Below are positions 1-7,745 of a stretch of 22,126 nt of DNA, piece after piece. This DNA is from JBBQFC01 sp038321615 (lineage in GTDB: Bacteria > Bacteroidota > Bacteroidia > Flavobacteriales_D > Cryomorphaceae), in assembly GCA_038321615.1 (NCBI GenBank), contig JBBQFC010000053.1, forward strand, positions 1 through 22,126, given 5' to 3'. The notes under the pieces were generated by a model. The model searched no databases, had not been told where the DNA came from, and was given only the letters and a program-made list of their open reading frames with translations. The position numbers and the translations under genes were made by a program. How positions within the stretch are numbered: position 1 is the stretch's first letter; each line of letters starts with the position of its first letter.

Positions 1-2
1 TA

Positions 3-362
3 CAGGGCAGGATATTCCCCGGCGATCTTCGGGTAGCTCCACAACCCCTGTACACGGTAATTGGCAATGAAATAATGGTTGGTGGCAGTGGTTCCATGTT
101 CGATCTTATCTATACCGAGCGAGCCGGTAAATTATACCGTGGCAACGCCATGTATTCAAGCCAAATAGCCTACACCTTCGCCGATGGCCGCATCTATCGC
201 GGCGACTCACAATTTCCGCTCGACGTGCTTTGCAGCGTGCAGGGCAATATGATTTTTGAAGGGGCTTACGCCAATCCGGCTGAAGGACGCTTTGTGATCG
301 AAGGGCCGGCCAGCATATCAGACTTGTTCGCTATACTGCTCGCCTTGGGTCTGCTCGACTGA
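3..362 (+). CDS. 3' end of an unrecognised repeat protein (5'-truncated by window edge)
   Basis: The frame is open from the left edge to a TGA at 360-362, giving 119 visible residues with no start inside the window that must be used; the ATG at 75 is probably internal. The protein is built of about six short units spaced 19-21 residues apart. Each opens with a glycine and a Gly-x-hydrophobic-aromatic-x-Gly pattern: GRIFPGD, GNEIMVGG, GKLYRGN, GRIYRGD, GNMIFEG, GRFVIEG. This suggests a beta-hairpin repeat fold, perhaps like the '4-fold beta flower' proteins common in Bacteroidota, but that match is from memory and weak. It ends in a hydrophobic tail (SISDLFAILLALGLLD). Its 3' end overlaps the end of the convergent lspA by 45 bp. 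Function unknown. Confidence 0.55.
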   Translation, partial: QGRIFPGDLRVAPQPLYTVIGNEIMVGGSGSMFDLIYTERAGKLYRGNAMYSSQIAYTFADGRIYRGDSQFPLDVLCSVQGNMIFEGAYANPAEGRFVIEGPASISDLFAILLALGLLD

Positions 363-959
363 GGGCTTCTCTTCACCTTTTTCAGATGCGAAGAACCGCT
401 TTTGATTGAATAAAATCAGGCCCATCCCCACGGAGATGGCCGAATCGGCGACGTTAAAAACGGGTCGAAAAAACTGTAGCCTGTCGCCCCCAAAAAAAGG
501 AACCCACCCGGGCCAATACGTATCAATAAGCGGGAAATAGAGCATATCGACAACCTTGCCGTGGAGAAAACTTCCGTAACCACCGCTTTGGGGCAGAAAG
601 GTGGCCACGTCGGGACTATACGGCGCGCTTTCGCTGAAAATCAAACCGTAGAAAGCACTATCGATAATATTGCCAAAGGCGCCGGCAAGCACCAATGATA
701 TGGAAATGACAAAACCTAAGTGTGCCCGATTCAACACCAGTTTGCGCAGATAAACGGCGATGAAACAAACTGCTACAATGCGGAATAAGCTCAGGAATAA
801 TTTACCCGTCTCTCCACCAAATTCAAACCCAAAGGCCATCCCCGGATTTTCGATGAAGTGCAGAAAGAACCAATCTCCGGCTACAGAAATCGATTCATCA
901 AGGTGCATAGACGTCTTGACCCAAAATTTAGAAACCTGGTCAATGAGCAATACCGCCAC
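318..959 (-). CDS. lspA: Lipoprotein signal peptidase (signal peptidase II)
   Basis: LspA is the inner-membrane aspartyl protease that removes the signal peptide from diacylglyceryl-modified prolipoproteins. The frame shows the family hallmarks: N-terminal DQVSKFWVK, ENPGMAFG, the first catalytic Asp in GNIID (D100) and the second in FNVADSA (D172), with several hydrophobic segments. The ~50-residue insert between the catalytic motifs (SESAPYSPDVA through GGDRLQFF) is typical of Bacteroidota LspA. The first canonical start is a GTG at 957-959, but the same frame continues upstream with a sequence that looks like a native N-terminus (NRHKRAAIIAIVA), overlapping the end of the dksA-like gene. 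No ATG, GTG or TTG lies there before the in-frame stop, so the true start is unclear. It follows the dksA-like gene and shares its strand with ileS. The hydrophilic C-terminal tail overlaps the convergent gene at the left edge. Confidence 0.93.
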   Translation of the reverse strand: MAVLLIDQVSKFWVKTSMHLDESISVAGDWFFLHFIENPGMAFGFEFGGETGKLFLSLFRIVAVCFIAVYLRKLVLNRAHLGFVISISLVLAGAFGNIIDSAFYGLIFSESAPYSPDVATFLPQSGGYGSFLHGKVVDMLYFPLIDTYWPGWVPFFGGDRLQFFRPVFNVADSAISVGMGLILFNQKRFFASEKGEEKPSVEQTQGEQYSEQV

Positions 960-990
960 AATGGCAATGATGGCCGCCCGTTTGTGGCGA

Positions 991-1377
991 TTAGAAGCGA
1001 TCTTGTTGCTGTTTGGCTTCGATACTAAGGGTAGCGTGCGGCACTAAGCGGAGGCGCTCCTTGCGGATAAGTTTTCCGGTGGCGCGACAAACCCCGTAGG
1101 TTTTATTCTCGATTCGTCGCAGAGCATTTTCCAAATGGCTGATAAATTTCTCCTGACGGGAAGCCAATTGAGCGGTTTCCTCTCGCGACATCGTCTCCGA
1201 CCCGTCTTCCATCATTTTAAAGCTGGAAGCAGTATCGTTGGTACTATTGTCGTCGGCATAAGAAAGCGACTGCTTAAGTTGGGTCAAATCTTCGCGCGCA
1301 TCGGTTAGTTTTCTATCGATGAGCACTTTAAACTCCTTCAAATCTTCGTCGGAGTAGCGTGTTTTTTCGTCTGCCAT
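991..1377 (-). CDS. TraR/DksA family zinc-finger protein (DksA-like)
   Basis: A 128-residue protein with an acidic coiled-coil N-terminal half (about residues 5-85) and a C-terminal DksA-type finger region, YGVCRATGKLI ... RLRLVPHATLSIEAK. DksA binds the RNA polymerase secondary channel and, with ppGpp, tunes transcription initiation. Only one of the usual four finger cysteines remains. The rest are replaced (Thr, His, Ser), as is common in Bacteroidota homologues, so zinc binding is doubtful. The gene sits 9 bp after the ileS stop on the same strand, and its TAA (991-993) lies inside the region where the LspA N-terminus seems to be encoded. This ileS-dksA-lspA order is familiar in Bacteroidota. 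Start chosen at the ATG at 1375-1377. Confidence 0.88.
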   Translation of the reverse strand: MADEKTRYSDEDLKEFKVLIDRKLTDAREDLTQLKQSLSYADDNSTNDTASSFKMMEDGSETMSREETAQLASRQEKFISHLENALRRIENKTYGVCRATGKLIRKERLRLVPHATLSIEAKQQQDRF

Positions 1378-1386
1378 GGCAAATAA

Positions 1387-4300
1387 TTATAATTTAATCA
1401 ACGAAACTTTGGTCTGAATCCCTTCATCTAAGTTGATTTCCTGAAAGCCTGAAGGCTCGGCAAAATCAACTATTTCTATGGTATTGGCCAAAATTTCGGC
1501 ACAAATATAAACCAAATTATCGTTGATTGCTTTGGTAATGAGCGGCGTATTCACAATGCGCAAGGCCACGCGATCTGTTACTTCCAAGCCGCTGTCTTTC
1601 CGGAGATTTTGAAGCCTGTTCACAAGCTCGCGCGCTAAGCCCTCGGCTTTCAACTCTTCAGTGATACTCACGTCGAGCGCTACGGTATATACGCCGTCGT
1701 GCGCTACGAGCAGCCCGGGAATATCCTTCGCGGTAATCACCACTTCCTCGCGAAGCACTTCCACTGCTTTCCCATCTTTTACCGTTAGCCCGATGCTCCC
1801 CGTGCGTTCCAGGGAGTTGATCTGCGCAGCGCTCATGGCCACTATTGCTTCGGCCACCGCCTTCATATCCTTGCCAAATCGCGGCCCTAGCTTTTTGAAA
1901 TCCGCTTTGATTTCCTTCACCAACAAATCTGACTGAGGGTCGAGCAGCTCCATTTCCTTCACATTGGTTTCGCGCAAAATAATCTCAGCCACGTCTTTCA
2001 ACCTTCGCTCGAAGTGCGGATCGCCGGCCGGTACCATGAGTTTGGGTAAGGGCTGGCGTATGCGTATGTTTTCTTGCCTCCGCAAGGCCCTGATCATGGA
2101 TGATAGGTGCTGGGCGATTTCCATTTTCTGCTCCAATTCCCTATCGATCACCGACTCGTCCGTTTCCGGAAAATAGGCCAAATGCACCGATTGATAGGGT
2201 AAGCGGTGGGTGCCTGCATTCAAATCGCGGTAGAGTCTATCGCTGTAAAAGGGTGCAATCGGAGCCGCCATTACAGCCACTGCTTCAAGGCATGTGTAAA
2301 GCGTTTGATAAGCCGAAAGCTTGTCGTGGCCGGCCTCTCCTTTCCAGAAACGACGGCGGCAGAGACGGACGTACCAGTTGCTCAAATCTTCGATTACAAA
2401 ATCTTGTATCAATCTTCCGGCTTTCGTCGGTTCGAAATCAGCGTAAGCTGCATCAGCTCCTTGTATGGTGGTATGTAGCCGACTCATTATCCACCTATCC
2501 ATTTCAGGGCGATCGGCCACCGGGACAAGCGCTTCGGAAAAATCGAAATCATCGACATTCGCGTAAAGCGCAAAGAAGGCGTAAGTGTTCTGCAGCGTAC
2601 CAAAAAATTTGCGCTGCACTTCTGCAATTCCTTCTTCGTCAAAGCGTAGATTATCCCATGGCTGGGAGTTTGTAATAAGGTACCAACGCGTAGCATCGGG
2701 CCCGTATTGCTCCAAGGTCAGGAAGGGATCGACGGCATTGCCCAATCGTTTGCTCATCTTAAGACCATTCTTGTCGAGCACTAAACCATTCGAAATTACC
2801 GCTTTATAGGCCACAGAGTCAAAACACATGGTGGCTATAGCGTGTAAGGTGAAGAACCAGCCTCGGGTTTGATCTACCCCTTCGGCGATGAAATCGGCGG
2901 GGAAAGCCCGACCATTATCTATCTTTTCCTTATTCTCAAATGGGTAGTGCCACTGGGCATAAGGCATACTCCCGGAGTCGAACCATACGTCGATCAAATC
3001 GCTTTCGCGCTTCATGGGCTTACCTTTCGGGGAAACCAAAATATAGGTGTCAACCACATTTTTATGCAGATCGAAAAATTCGTAATTCGATTTTGAGAAA
3101 TCACCAGGCTTGAAATCAGCAAGGGGGTTTCGTTCCATCATTCCGGCTTGCACACTTTCGTCAAGGGCTGTGCGCAATTCCTCCACACTTTCGATGCAGC
3201 GTTCTTCGTCACCGTCGTACGTTCGCCAAATTGGAATGGGAATACCCCAAAACCGCGAACGCGAAAGATTCCAATCGTTCAGGTTTTCAAGCCAATTGCC
3301 AAAGCGGCCTGTTCCAGTACTTTCGGGCTTCCATTTGATGGTTTTATTCAGCTCGATCATCCGGTCTTTTGCAGCCGTAGAGCGGATGAACCAGGAGTCG
3401 AGCGGGTAGTAAAGCACCGGTTTATCGGTGCGCCAGCAATGGGGGTAGCTGTGCTCGTACTTCTCGATCCGGAAAGCCTTGTGTTCTTCCTTGAGCTGGA
3501 TTGAAATAAGTACGTCGACCGATTTCTCGGGCGCTTCTCCTTCAGGGTAATATTCGTTTTTCACGAATTTGCCTCCTAATTCACTGGCTAAACCGGCAAT
3601 GAATCGACCTTGAAGATCGACCAGGGGTACGGGGTTACCTTTGTCGTTTAAGACTAGCATTGGCGGCACTCCCGCCTCTTTAGCCACGCGGGCATCGTCG
3701 GCACCGAAAGTGGGAGCTATATGTACTATACCCGTACCGTCTTCGGTGGTCACAAAATCGCCTGCTATCACTCGAAATGCCTGATCGGCAGATTCGAAGG
3801 GCTGAGCCCAAGGGAGCAATTGCTCATAGCTCATACCTATCAAATCGCGCCCTTTCCATTTCCCTGTTTCCCGAAAAGGGATGTGCTTTTGCTGAAGATC
3901 GAATGCCTGAAAATCGCCGGCTTCTTCGCTCGATTTATATTTTCCGCTGAACTGCTTGGCCACCAAATCGGATGCGAGAATGGCGACAAAGTGTTGCCCG
4001 GTGTATTGGTTAAAACTCTCAATAGCGCTGTAATCAAAAGCATTATTTACCGCCAAGGCCGTGTTTGAAGGCAGGGTCCAGGGCGTGGTAGTCCAAGCCA
4101 TGAAATAATGCGGCACGCCGGAGCGCTTCGTGGTAGATTGCAAGCGCTCGAGACCCGATCCTTTGATCTTAAACAGCGCAGTGGCACTTGTGTCGCGCAC
4201 ATCTTTGTAAGTGCCGGGTTGGTTTAGCTCATGCGAACTAAGCCCGGTGCCTGCGGCTGGCGAATAAGGCTGGATGGTGTAACCCTTATAAAGCAAACCT

Positions 4301-4809
4301 TTCTTGTAAAGCCGGGATAGAAGCCACCATACCGACTCCATGTATTTATTGTCGTAGGTCACATAGGGGTGCTCCATATCCACCCAATAGCCCATTTTTT
4401 GGGTGAGATCGTTCCACACATCGGTGTACTTCATCACTGCTTCGCGGCAAGCTTGGTTGTACTCAGCTATGCTTATGGTTTTGCCAATGTCTTCCTTGGT
4501 AATGCCCAATGCTTTCTCGACTCCCAGCTCTATGGGCAGGCCATGTGTATCCCAACCTGCTTTGCGCTCCACGCGATACCCCTTGTTGGTTTTGTAACGG
4601 CAAAAAATATCCTTGATACAGCGCGCCATCACGTGGTGAATACCAGGCATACCATTGGCGGAAGGTGGGCCTTCGAAGAATACGAATTGGTGATCTTCAG
4701 GGCGCTCCTCGACGCTTCGCTCGAAGGTTTTCTCGCGCTCCCATTCGGCCAATATGGCTTGGGCTATATGCGGCATATCAAGCCGCTTATGCTCGGTAAA
4801 TCGTGACAT
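1387..4809 (-). CDS. ileS: Isoleucyl-tRNA synthetase
   Basis: Charges tRNA-Ile with isoleucine in the cytoplasm and edits misactivated valine. The 1140-residue length and the motifs fit a class Ia synthetase. The HIGH signature appears as GIHH (residues 56-59, after FEGPPSANGMP), the KMSKS loop as KMSKR (684-688), and GVDQTRGWFFTLH and PHCWRTDKPVLYY are also present. The insertion pattern and ~1140 aa length resemble the type 2 (eukaryote-like) IleRS found in Bacteroidota, which is often naturally mupirocin-tolerant; the tolerance is family knowledge, not shown here. The start is the ATG at 4807-4809. It is the first gene of a likely ileS-dksA-lspA transcription unit. No disruption was seen across the frame. 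Several long antisense open frames lie within it and are treated as shadows. Confidence 0.97.
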   Translation of the reverse strand: MSRFTEHKRLDMPHIAQAILAEWEREKTFERSVEERPEDHQFVFFEGPPSANGMPGIHHVMARCIKDIFCRYKTNKGYRVERKAGWDTHGLPIELGVEKALGITKEDIGKTISIAEYNQACREAVMKYTDVWNDLTQKMGYWVDMEHPYVTYDNKYMESVWWLLSRLYKKGLLYKGYTIQPYSPAAGTGLSSHELNQPGTYKDVRDTSATALFKIKGSGLERLQSTTKRSGVPHYFMAWTTTPWTLPSNTALAVNNAFDYSAIESFNQYTGQHFVAILASDLVAKQFSGKYKSSEEAGDFQAFDLQQKHIPFRETGKWKGRDLIGMSYEQLLPWAQPFESADQAFRVIAGDFVTTEDGTGIVHIAPTFGADDARVAKEAGVPPMLVLNDKGNPVPLVDLQGRFIAGLASELGGKFVKNEYYPEGEAPEKSVDVLISIQLKEEHKAFRIEKYEHSYPHCWRTDKPVLYYPLDSWFIRSTAAKDRMIELNKTIKWKPESTGTGRFGNWLENLNDWNLSRSRFWGIPIPIWRTYDGDEERCIESVEELRTALDESVQAGMMERNPLADFKPGDFSKSNYEFFDLHKNVVDTYILVSPKGKPMKRESDLIDVWFDSGSMPYAQWHYPFENKEKIDNGRAFPADFIAEGVDQTRGWFFTLHAIATMCFDSVAYKAVISNGLVLDKNGLKMSKRLGNAVDPFLTLEQYGPDATRWYLITNSQPWDNLRFDEEGIAEVQRKFFGTLQNTYAFFALYANVDDFDFSEALVPVADRPEMDRWIMSRLHTTIQGADAAYADFEPTKAGRLIQDFVIEDLSNWYVRLCRRRFWKGEAGHDKLSAYQTLYTCLEAVAVMAAPIAPFYSDRLYRDLNAGTHRLPYQSVHLAYFPETDESVIDRELEQKMEIAQHLSSMIRALRRQENIRIRQPLPKLMVPAGDPHFERRLKDVAEIILRETNVKEMELLDPQSDLLVKEIKADFKKLGPRFGKDMKAVAEAIVAMSAAQINSLERTGSIGLTVKDGKAVEVLREEVVITAKDIPGLLVAHDGVYTVALDVSITEELKAEGLARELVNRLQNLRKDSGLEVTDRVALRIVNTPLITKAINDNLVYICAEILANTIEIVDFAEPSGFQEINLDEGIQTKVSLIKL

Positions 4810-4886
4810 GTTCTAGGGTGCTTTTAAGCCCTGCGAAGGTAGGAAACCCGAAGGCTTATCGCAATGGTAGCTCCGTGTGAGTAAAA

Positions 4887-5651
4887 TTACTCCTGTTCTT
4901 CGGTTATCAGGGGCATTGAAGTAAAGGTGTAACCCGTTGTGGCCAGGGTATAAGGGCTTTCTAAACTTACCGACAACACTTCCATTTTTGAAATTACCCC
5001 TGTTTTGATCTGGGTGGTGTGGAATTGCATAATGAAGCCCTTTGGTGCAGATAGCCCCTTATCGCCAATTTCAAATTTTAAGCCCAGTGCTTGAAACGAT
5101 TTTTCAAAATTAATATTCACATCGGGGCTTATCCATACTTCGCCCTTCACATTAGGGCTATTGATTTTATACTCCATACAAGTATAGCCAGCGATCACTT
5201 TTTCATTTCCCGTTGGTTCGAAGCCGGTTTCTTTAAGATTCGACAAACTTTCGTCATTGATCTTCTGCTCGGGAAGCTGGTAGGTCATGGCCATTCGCTG
5301 TTGCGATGCAGGCATGAAAGTGGTCATTTGGTTGCTTTCAAAATCAACCAGAACCATAGATTCCAATGGAGGAGCCACTCGATCAATCGTTTCTGGAAAT
5401 AAGCCAATGTATGAAGCCTCCGTCTTGTAGCGCATGGTGTAAACCATTTCGGAAAGGGGTTCTGGCCCAGCAGGGTCAGTGGTGAGTTTCATCTGAACCG
5501 CGCTATCAAAAACATAGGCTTCGGGCATCGTAACAGTGGTGTCTTCGAAAAGCGACTTCACCGCTCCATCATTAATCTCGGTCTGGGCAAAGAGCTTATT
5601 TGCTCCAAAATTCAACCCAATAACAAGCAAGCAAGCATAAAATCTTTTCAT
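4887..5651 (-). CDS. Secreted DUF4412-domain protein
   Basis: A 254-residue protein with a Sec signal peptide (residues 1-22, hydrophobic core LLVIGLNF, cleavage likely after FAQ). The mature part resembles DUF4412 proteins of Bacteroidota: a beta-rich domain with VIAGYTCMEYKI (around 151-162), GEVWISPDVNINFEKSFQALG and PKGFIMQFHTTQ. These residues mark a family of exported proteins of unknown function, often periplasmic or outer-membrane associated. There is no T9SS tail and no lipobox cysteine. It ends 77 bp upstream of ileS on the same strand. Whether the two are co-transcribed cannot be told, as no convincing terminator lies between them. It is divergent from the gene starting at 5743. 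Confidence 0.75.
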   Translation of the reverse strand: MKRFYACLLVIGLNFGANKLFAQTEINDGAVKSLFEDTTVTMPEAYVFDSAVQMKLTTDPAGPEPLSEMVYTMRYKTEASYIGLFPETIDRVAPPLESMVLVDFESNQMTTFMPASQQRMAMTYQLPEQKINDESLSNLKETGFEPTGNEKVIAGYTCMEYKINSPNVKGEVWISPDVNINFEKSFQALGLKFEIGDKGLSAPKGFIMQFHTTQIKTGVISKMEVLSVSLESPYTLATTGYTFTSMPLITEEQE

Positions 5652-5742
5652 TGCTGGAAGCGGTCTATTAAAGATTAATCAATGCGGGTTAAAACTAAAC
5701 TATGTGCCGAAGTTAATTGTTTTGTCTGTAAATTGGCAGACC

Positions 5743-6141
5743 ATGGAAAGGATTATCAGTGAAAGGGATGAAGGCCTGCAAAGCATTCGCCCAAAAATCG
5801 ACGTTTCGACCGCCGAAGCGGGAGCGATCGAAAGTTTTCAAAGTTCAACACTGCGGCCTATTTTGAAGTTTCAAAATGGAATAATTCTCGCGCAATTCAA
5901 AAAGTACCTGATCAAATTTAAGCCCGCCTTCAACGCCTACAATCAAAGTGCGCAGCGCAATTTCATCGACGAAGTGTTGAAGAAAGATCCACGCATAAAG
6001 AATTCCCTAATCGCTTCGGTGGTAAGTTTAATGACTATCAGCGAATACGAAGTGTATTGCTCGAACAAAATAGAACTGAACAAAAGAATTGTTACGCTCC
6101 TTATAAAGCGCTTACAAGATCAGTTGGAATTTCTGTATTAA
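5743..6141 (+). CDS. Small conserved hypothetical protein (family sometimes named 'glyoxalase')
   Basis: A 132-residue soluble protein, mostly helical by composition, without signal peptide or membrane segment. The segment ESFQSSTLRPILKFQNGIIL and the later TISEYEVY resemble a small flavobacterial protein family that is often labelled 'glyoxalase' in databases, although no glyoxalase metal site is visible; the label is probably an annotation artefact. The start is uncertain: a GTG at 5704 in the same frame adds 13 residues, but MERIISERDEG at the ATG at 5743 is preferred because the family signature lies further in and the extra residues look non-native. The gene is divergent from the DUF4412 gene and convergent with the photolyase gene, 63 bp away. 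Function unknown. Confidence 0.7.
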   Translation: MERIISERDEGLQSIRPKIDVSTAEAGAIESFQSSTLRPILKFQNGIILAQFKKYLIKFKPAFNAYNQSAQRNFIDEVLKKDPRIKNSLIASVVSLMTISEYEVYCSNKIELNKRIVTLLIKRLQDQLEFLY

Positions 6142-6204
6142 TCGGCGGCAAAAGTCCGCGCCGCACTCAATGGCTTGCGCGGGTCATTTGGCGGGAAATC
6201 GAGT

Positions 6205-7743
6205 TTATAAATCGTTGATTCGGTTTTTAATCTCTTCCGCCCACTCCATAATTTCCTGACGCTGCGCTGGTTTCATCTTATCGAGAGTGGGGTACACAAA
6301 TCCAATGCGTGGATTATTCTCTAATTTTCGTCTATTGCGATCGTAAAAATCCCAATATAGCGCATTGAACGGGCAAGCCTTTTCACCCACTTTTAGTTTC
6401 TTGTCATAGTAACAGTCGCCGCAATAATCGCTCATCTTGTCAATGTAGTTGGCGGTCGAACAATAGGGCTTTGTGGCCACAAGGCCACCGTCGGCGTATT
6501 GGCTCATACCGCGCGTATTGGTAATCTCTACCCATTCTATAGCATCGATATATACGCCAAGATACCAAGCGTCGACTTCATCGGGATTTACCCCCAAAAG
6601 CAGGGCAAAGCTTCCGGTTATCATCAGACGCTGAATATGATGCGCGTAGGCATAATCGAGCGACTGACCGATGGCCTGCTTCATGCAGTTCATCTTCGTA
6701 TCGCCGGTCCAATACCAAGCGGGAAGGGCCGCGGTATGATCGAAAAAATTCTTGTTGGCATACTCCGGCATTTGCGCCCAATAAACGCCCCGCATGTACT
6801 CCCTCCAGCCCAATATTTGCCGAATAAAACCCTCTGCCGCTGCCAGGGGATAACGATCGGGATCGTCGCGCCAGGCTGATTCCACTGCTTCGATAATCTC
6901 CCTTGGTTTTAGCATTTTGGTGTTCATGCTAAAGCTGAGCCTTGCATGGTAAAGCGACCACGCATCTGCTGCCATCGCATCTTGATAGTTTCCGAAATTG
7001 GGTAGGCAGTGCTGTATAAAAAACGCCAATAATGCTTCCGAGTCCTGCCGATTTGCCGGCCACAGACTATGCTCACCCTGCATGCGTCCCATGGTTTTAA
7101 CCCCGGCTTTGTCAATCATTTCCAAAATGGCTGCCGCGTCGTGATCAAACACCAACGGCTCCGGCCATCTTTGATCATCAGGCAGCGCCTTTCGATTCGA
7201 TTTATCGTAATTCCATTGGACTCCAGCGGGTTGGTCGAAGTCCATTAGGACGTGTTCCCGCTTGCGCAACATGCGGTAGAAAGACTCCATAACATAGGTC
7301 TTCTTTCCCTTAAAAAAGGCAGCTAATTCTGCGCGTTTTGTAACGAAATGCTCGGTATCGCACTCCTGTGTTTCCACCTTCAATGTTTTGGCCAAAGCCT
7401 GCAATTCTTTATCCAGCCGCCACTCATCGGGCGATTGGTATTCGAAACGCTGGTAACTGTGCTTCTCTACCAAATGGTTCACATTCTCTGCGATACTTCC
7501 CTTATTGGATTTATCGTCGAGTGCAATGTAAAGCACGCTATGATCGGCGGCAATTAGTTCGTCTGCAAAAGCGCGCATGGCGATGAAAAATGCCACCACC
7601 TTCTGAATATGGTGTACAGCATAGTCGGTCTCTCCCCGACTCTCGACGAAAAGAGCCGTAAACGTTCCCGGCTCTTCTTTCCACCAGGTATGATTGCGGT
7701 TAAGCTGGTCGCCCAGCACCAATCGGAGCGTTTTGGAATTCAC
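6205..7743 (-). CDS. phrB: Iron-sulfur (6-4) photolyase (FeS-BCP / PhrB-like)
   Basis: A 512-residue member of the prokaryotic (6-4) photolyase/cryptochrome class (DPRP family), which repairs UV (6-4) photoproducts using blue light, FAD, a lumazine antenna and a [4Fe-4S] cluster. The N-terminal LRLVLGDQLNRNHTWW is diagnostic. All four cluster cysteines are present at C353 (MNCMKQ), C441 and C444 (YCGDCYYD) and C457 (ACPFN), exactly 3 residues offset from Agrobacterium PhrB numbering as I recall it. The active-site His pair is intact in YAHHIQRLM (H368-H369). The start is a GTG at 7741-7743, two bases after the aarF stop, so it is the last gene of the eight-gene operon and probably translationally coupled. 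It ends 63 bp from the convergent small hypothetical gene. No disruption is seen and it is expected to be functional. Confidence 0.93.
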   Translation of the reverse strand: MNSKTLRLVLGDQLNRNHTWWKEEPGTFTALFVESRGETDYAVHHIQKVVAFFIAMRAFADELIAADHSVLYIALDDKSNKGSIAENVNHLVEKHSYQRFEYQSPDEWRLDKELQALAKTLKVETQECDTEHFVTKRAELAAFFKGKKTYVMESFYRMLRKREHVLMDFDQPAGVQWNYDKSNRKALPDDQRWPEPLVFDHDAAAILEMIDKAGVKTMGRMQGEHSLWPANRQDSEALLAFFIQHCLPNFGNYQDAMAADAWSLYHARLSFSMNTKMLKPREIIEAVESAWRDDPDRYPLAAAEGFIRQILGWREYMRGVYWAQMPEYANKNFFDHTAALPAWYWTGDTKMNCMKQAIGQSLDYAYAHHIQRLMITGSFALLLGVNPDEVDAWYLGVYIDAIEWVEITNTRGMSQYADGGLVATKPYCSTANYIDKMSDYCGDCYYDKKLKVGEKACPFNALYWDFYDRNRRKLENNPRIGFVYPTLDKMKPAQRQEIMEWAEEIKNRINDL

Positions 7744-7745
7744 AC

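Noticed and set aside
1661..4806. Several plus-strand open frames of 60-190 codons opposite ileS (for example 2100-2675 and 4369-4806)
   Set aside because: They lie antisense to a complete IleRS with intact motifs, show no recognisable domain, and have compositions expected of shadow frames.
4825..4892. Possible terminators between the DUF4412 gene and ileS, including the palindrome GAGTAA-AA-TTACTC (4879-4892)
   Set aside because: The palindrome is AT-rich and overlaps the stop codon; the other stem (AAGCC/GGCTT) is short, long-looped and lacks a T tract.
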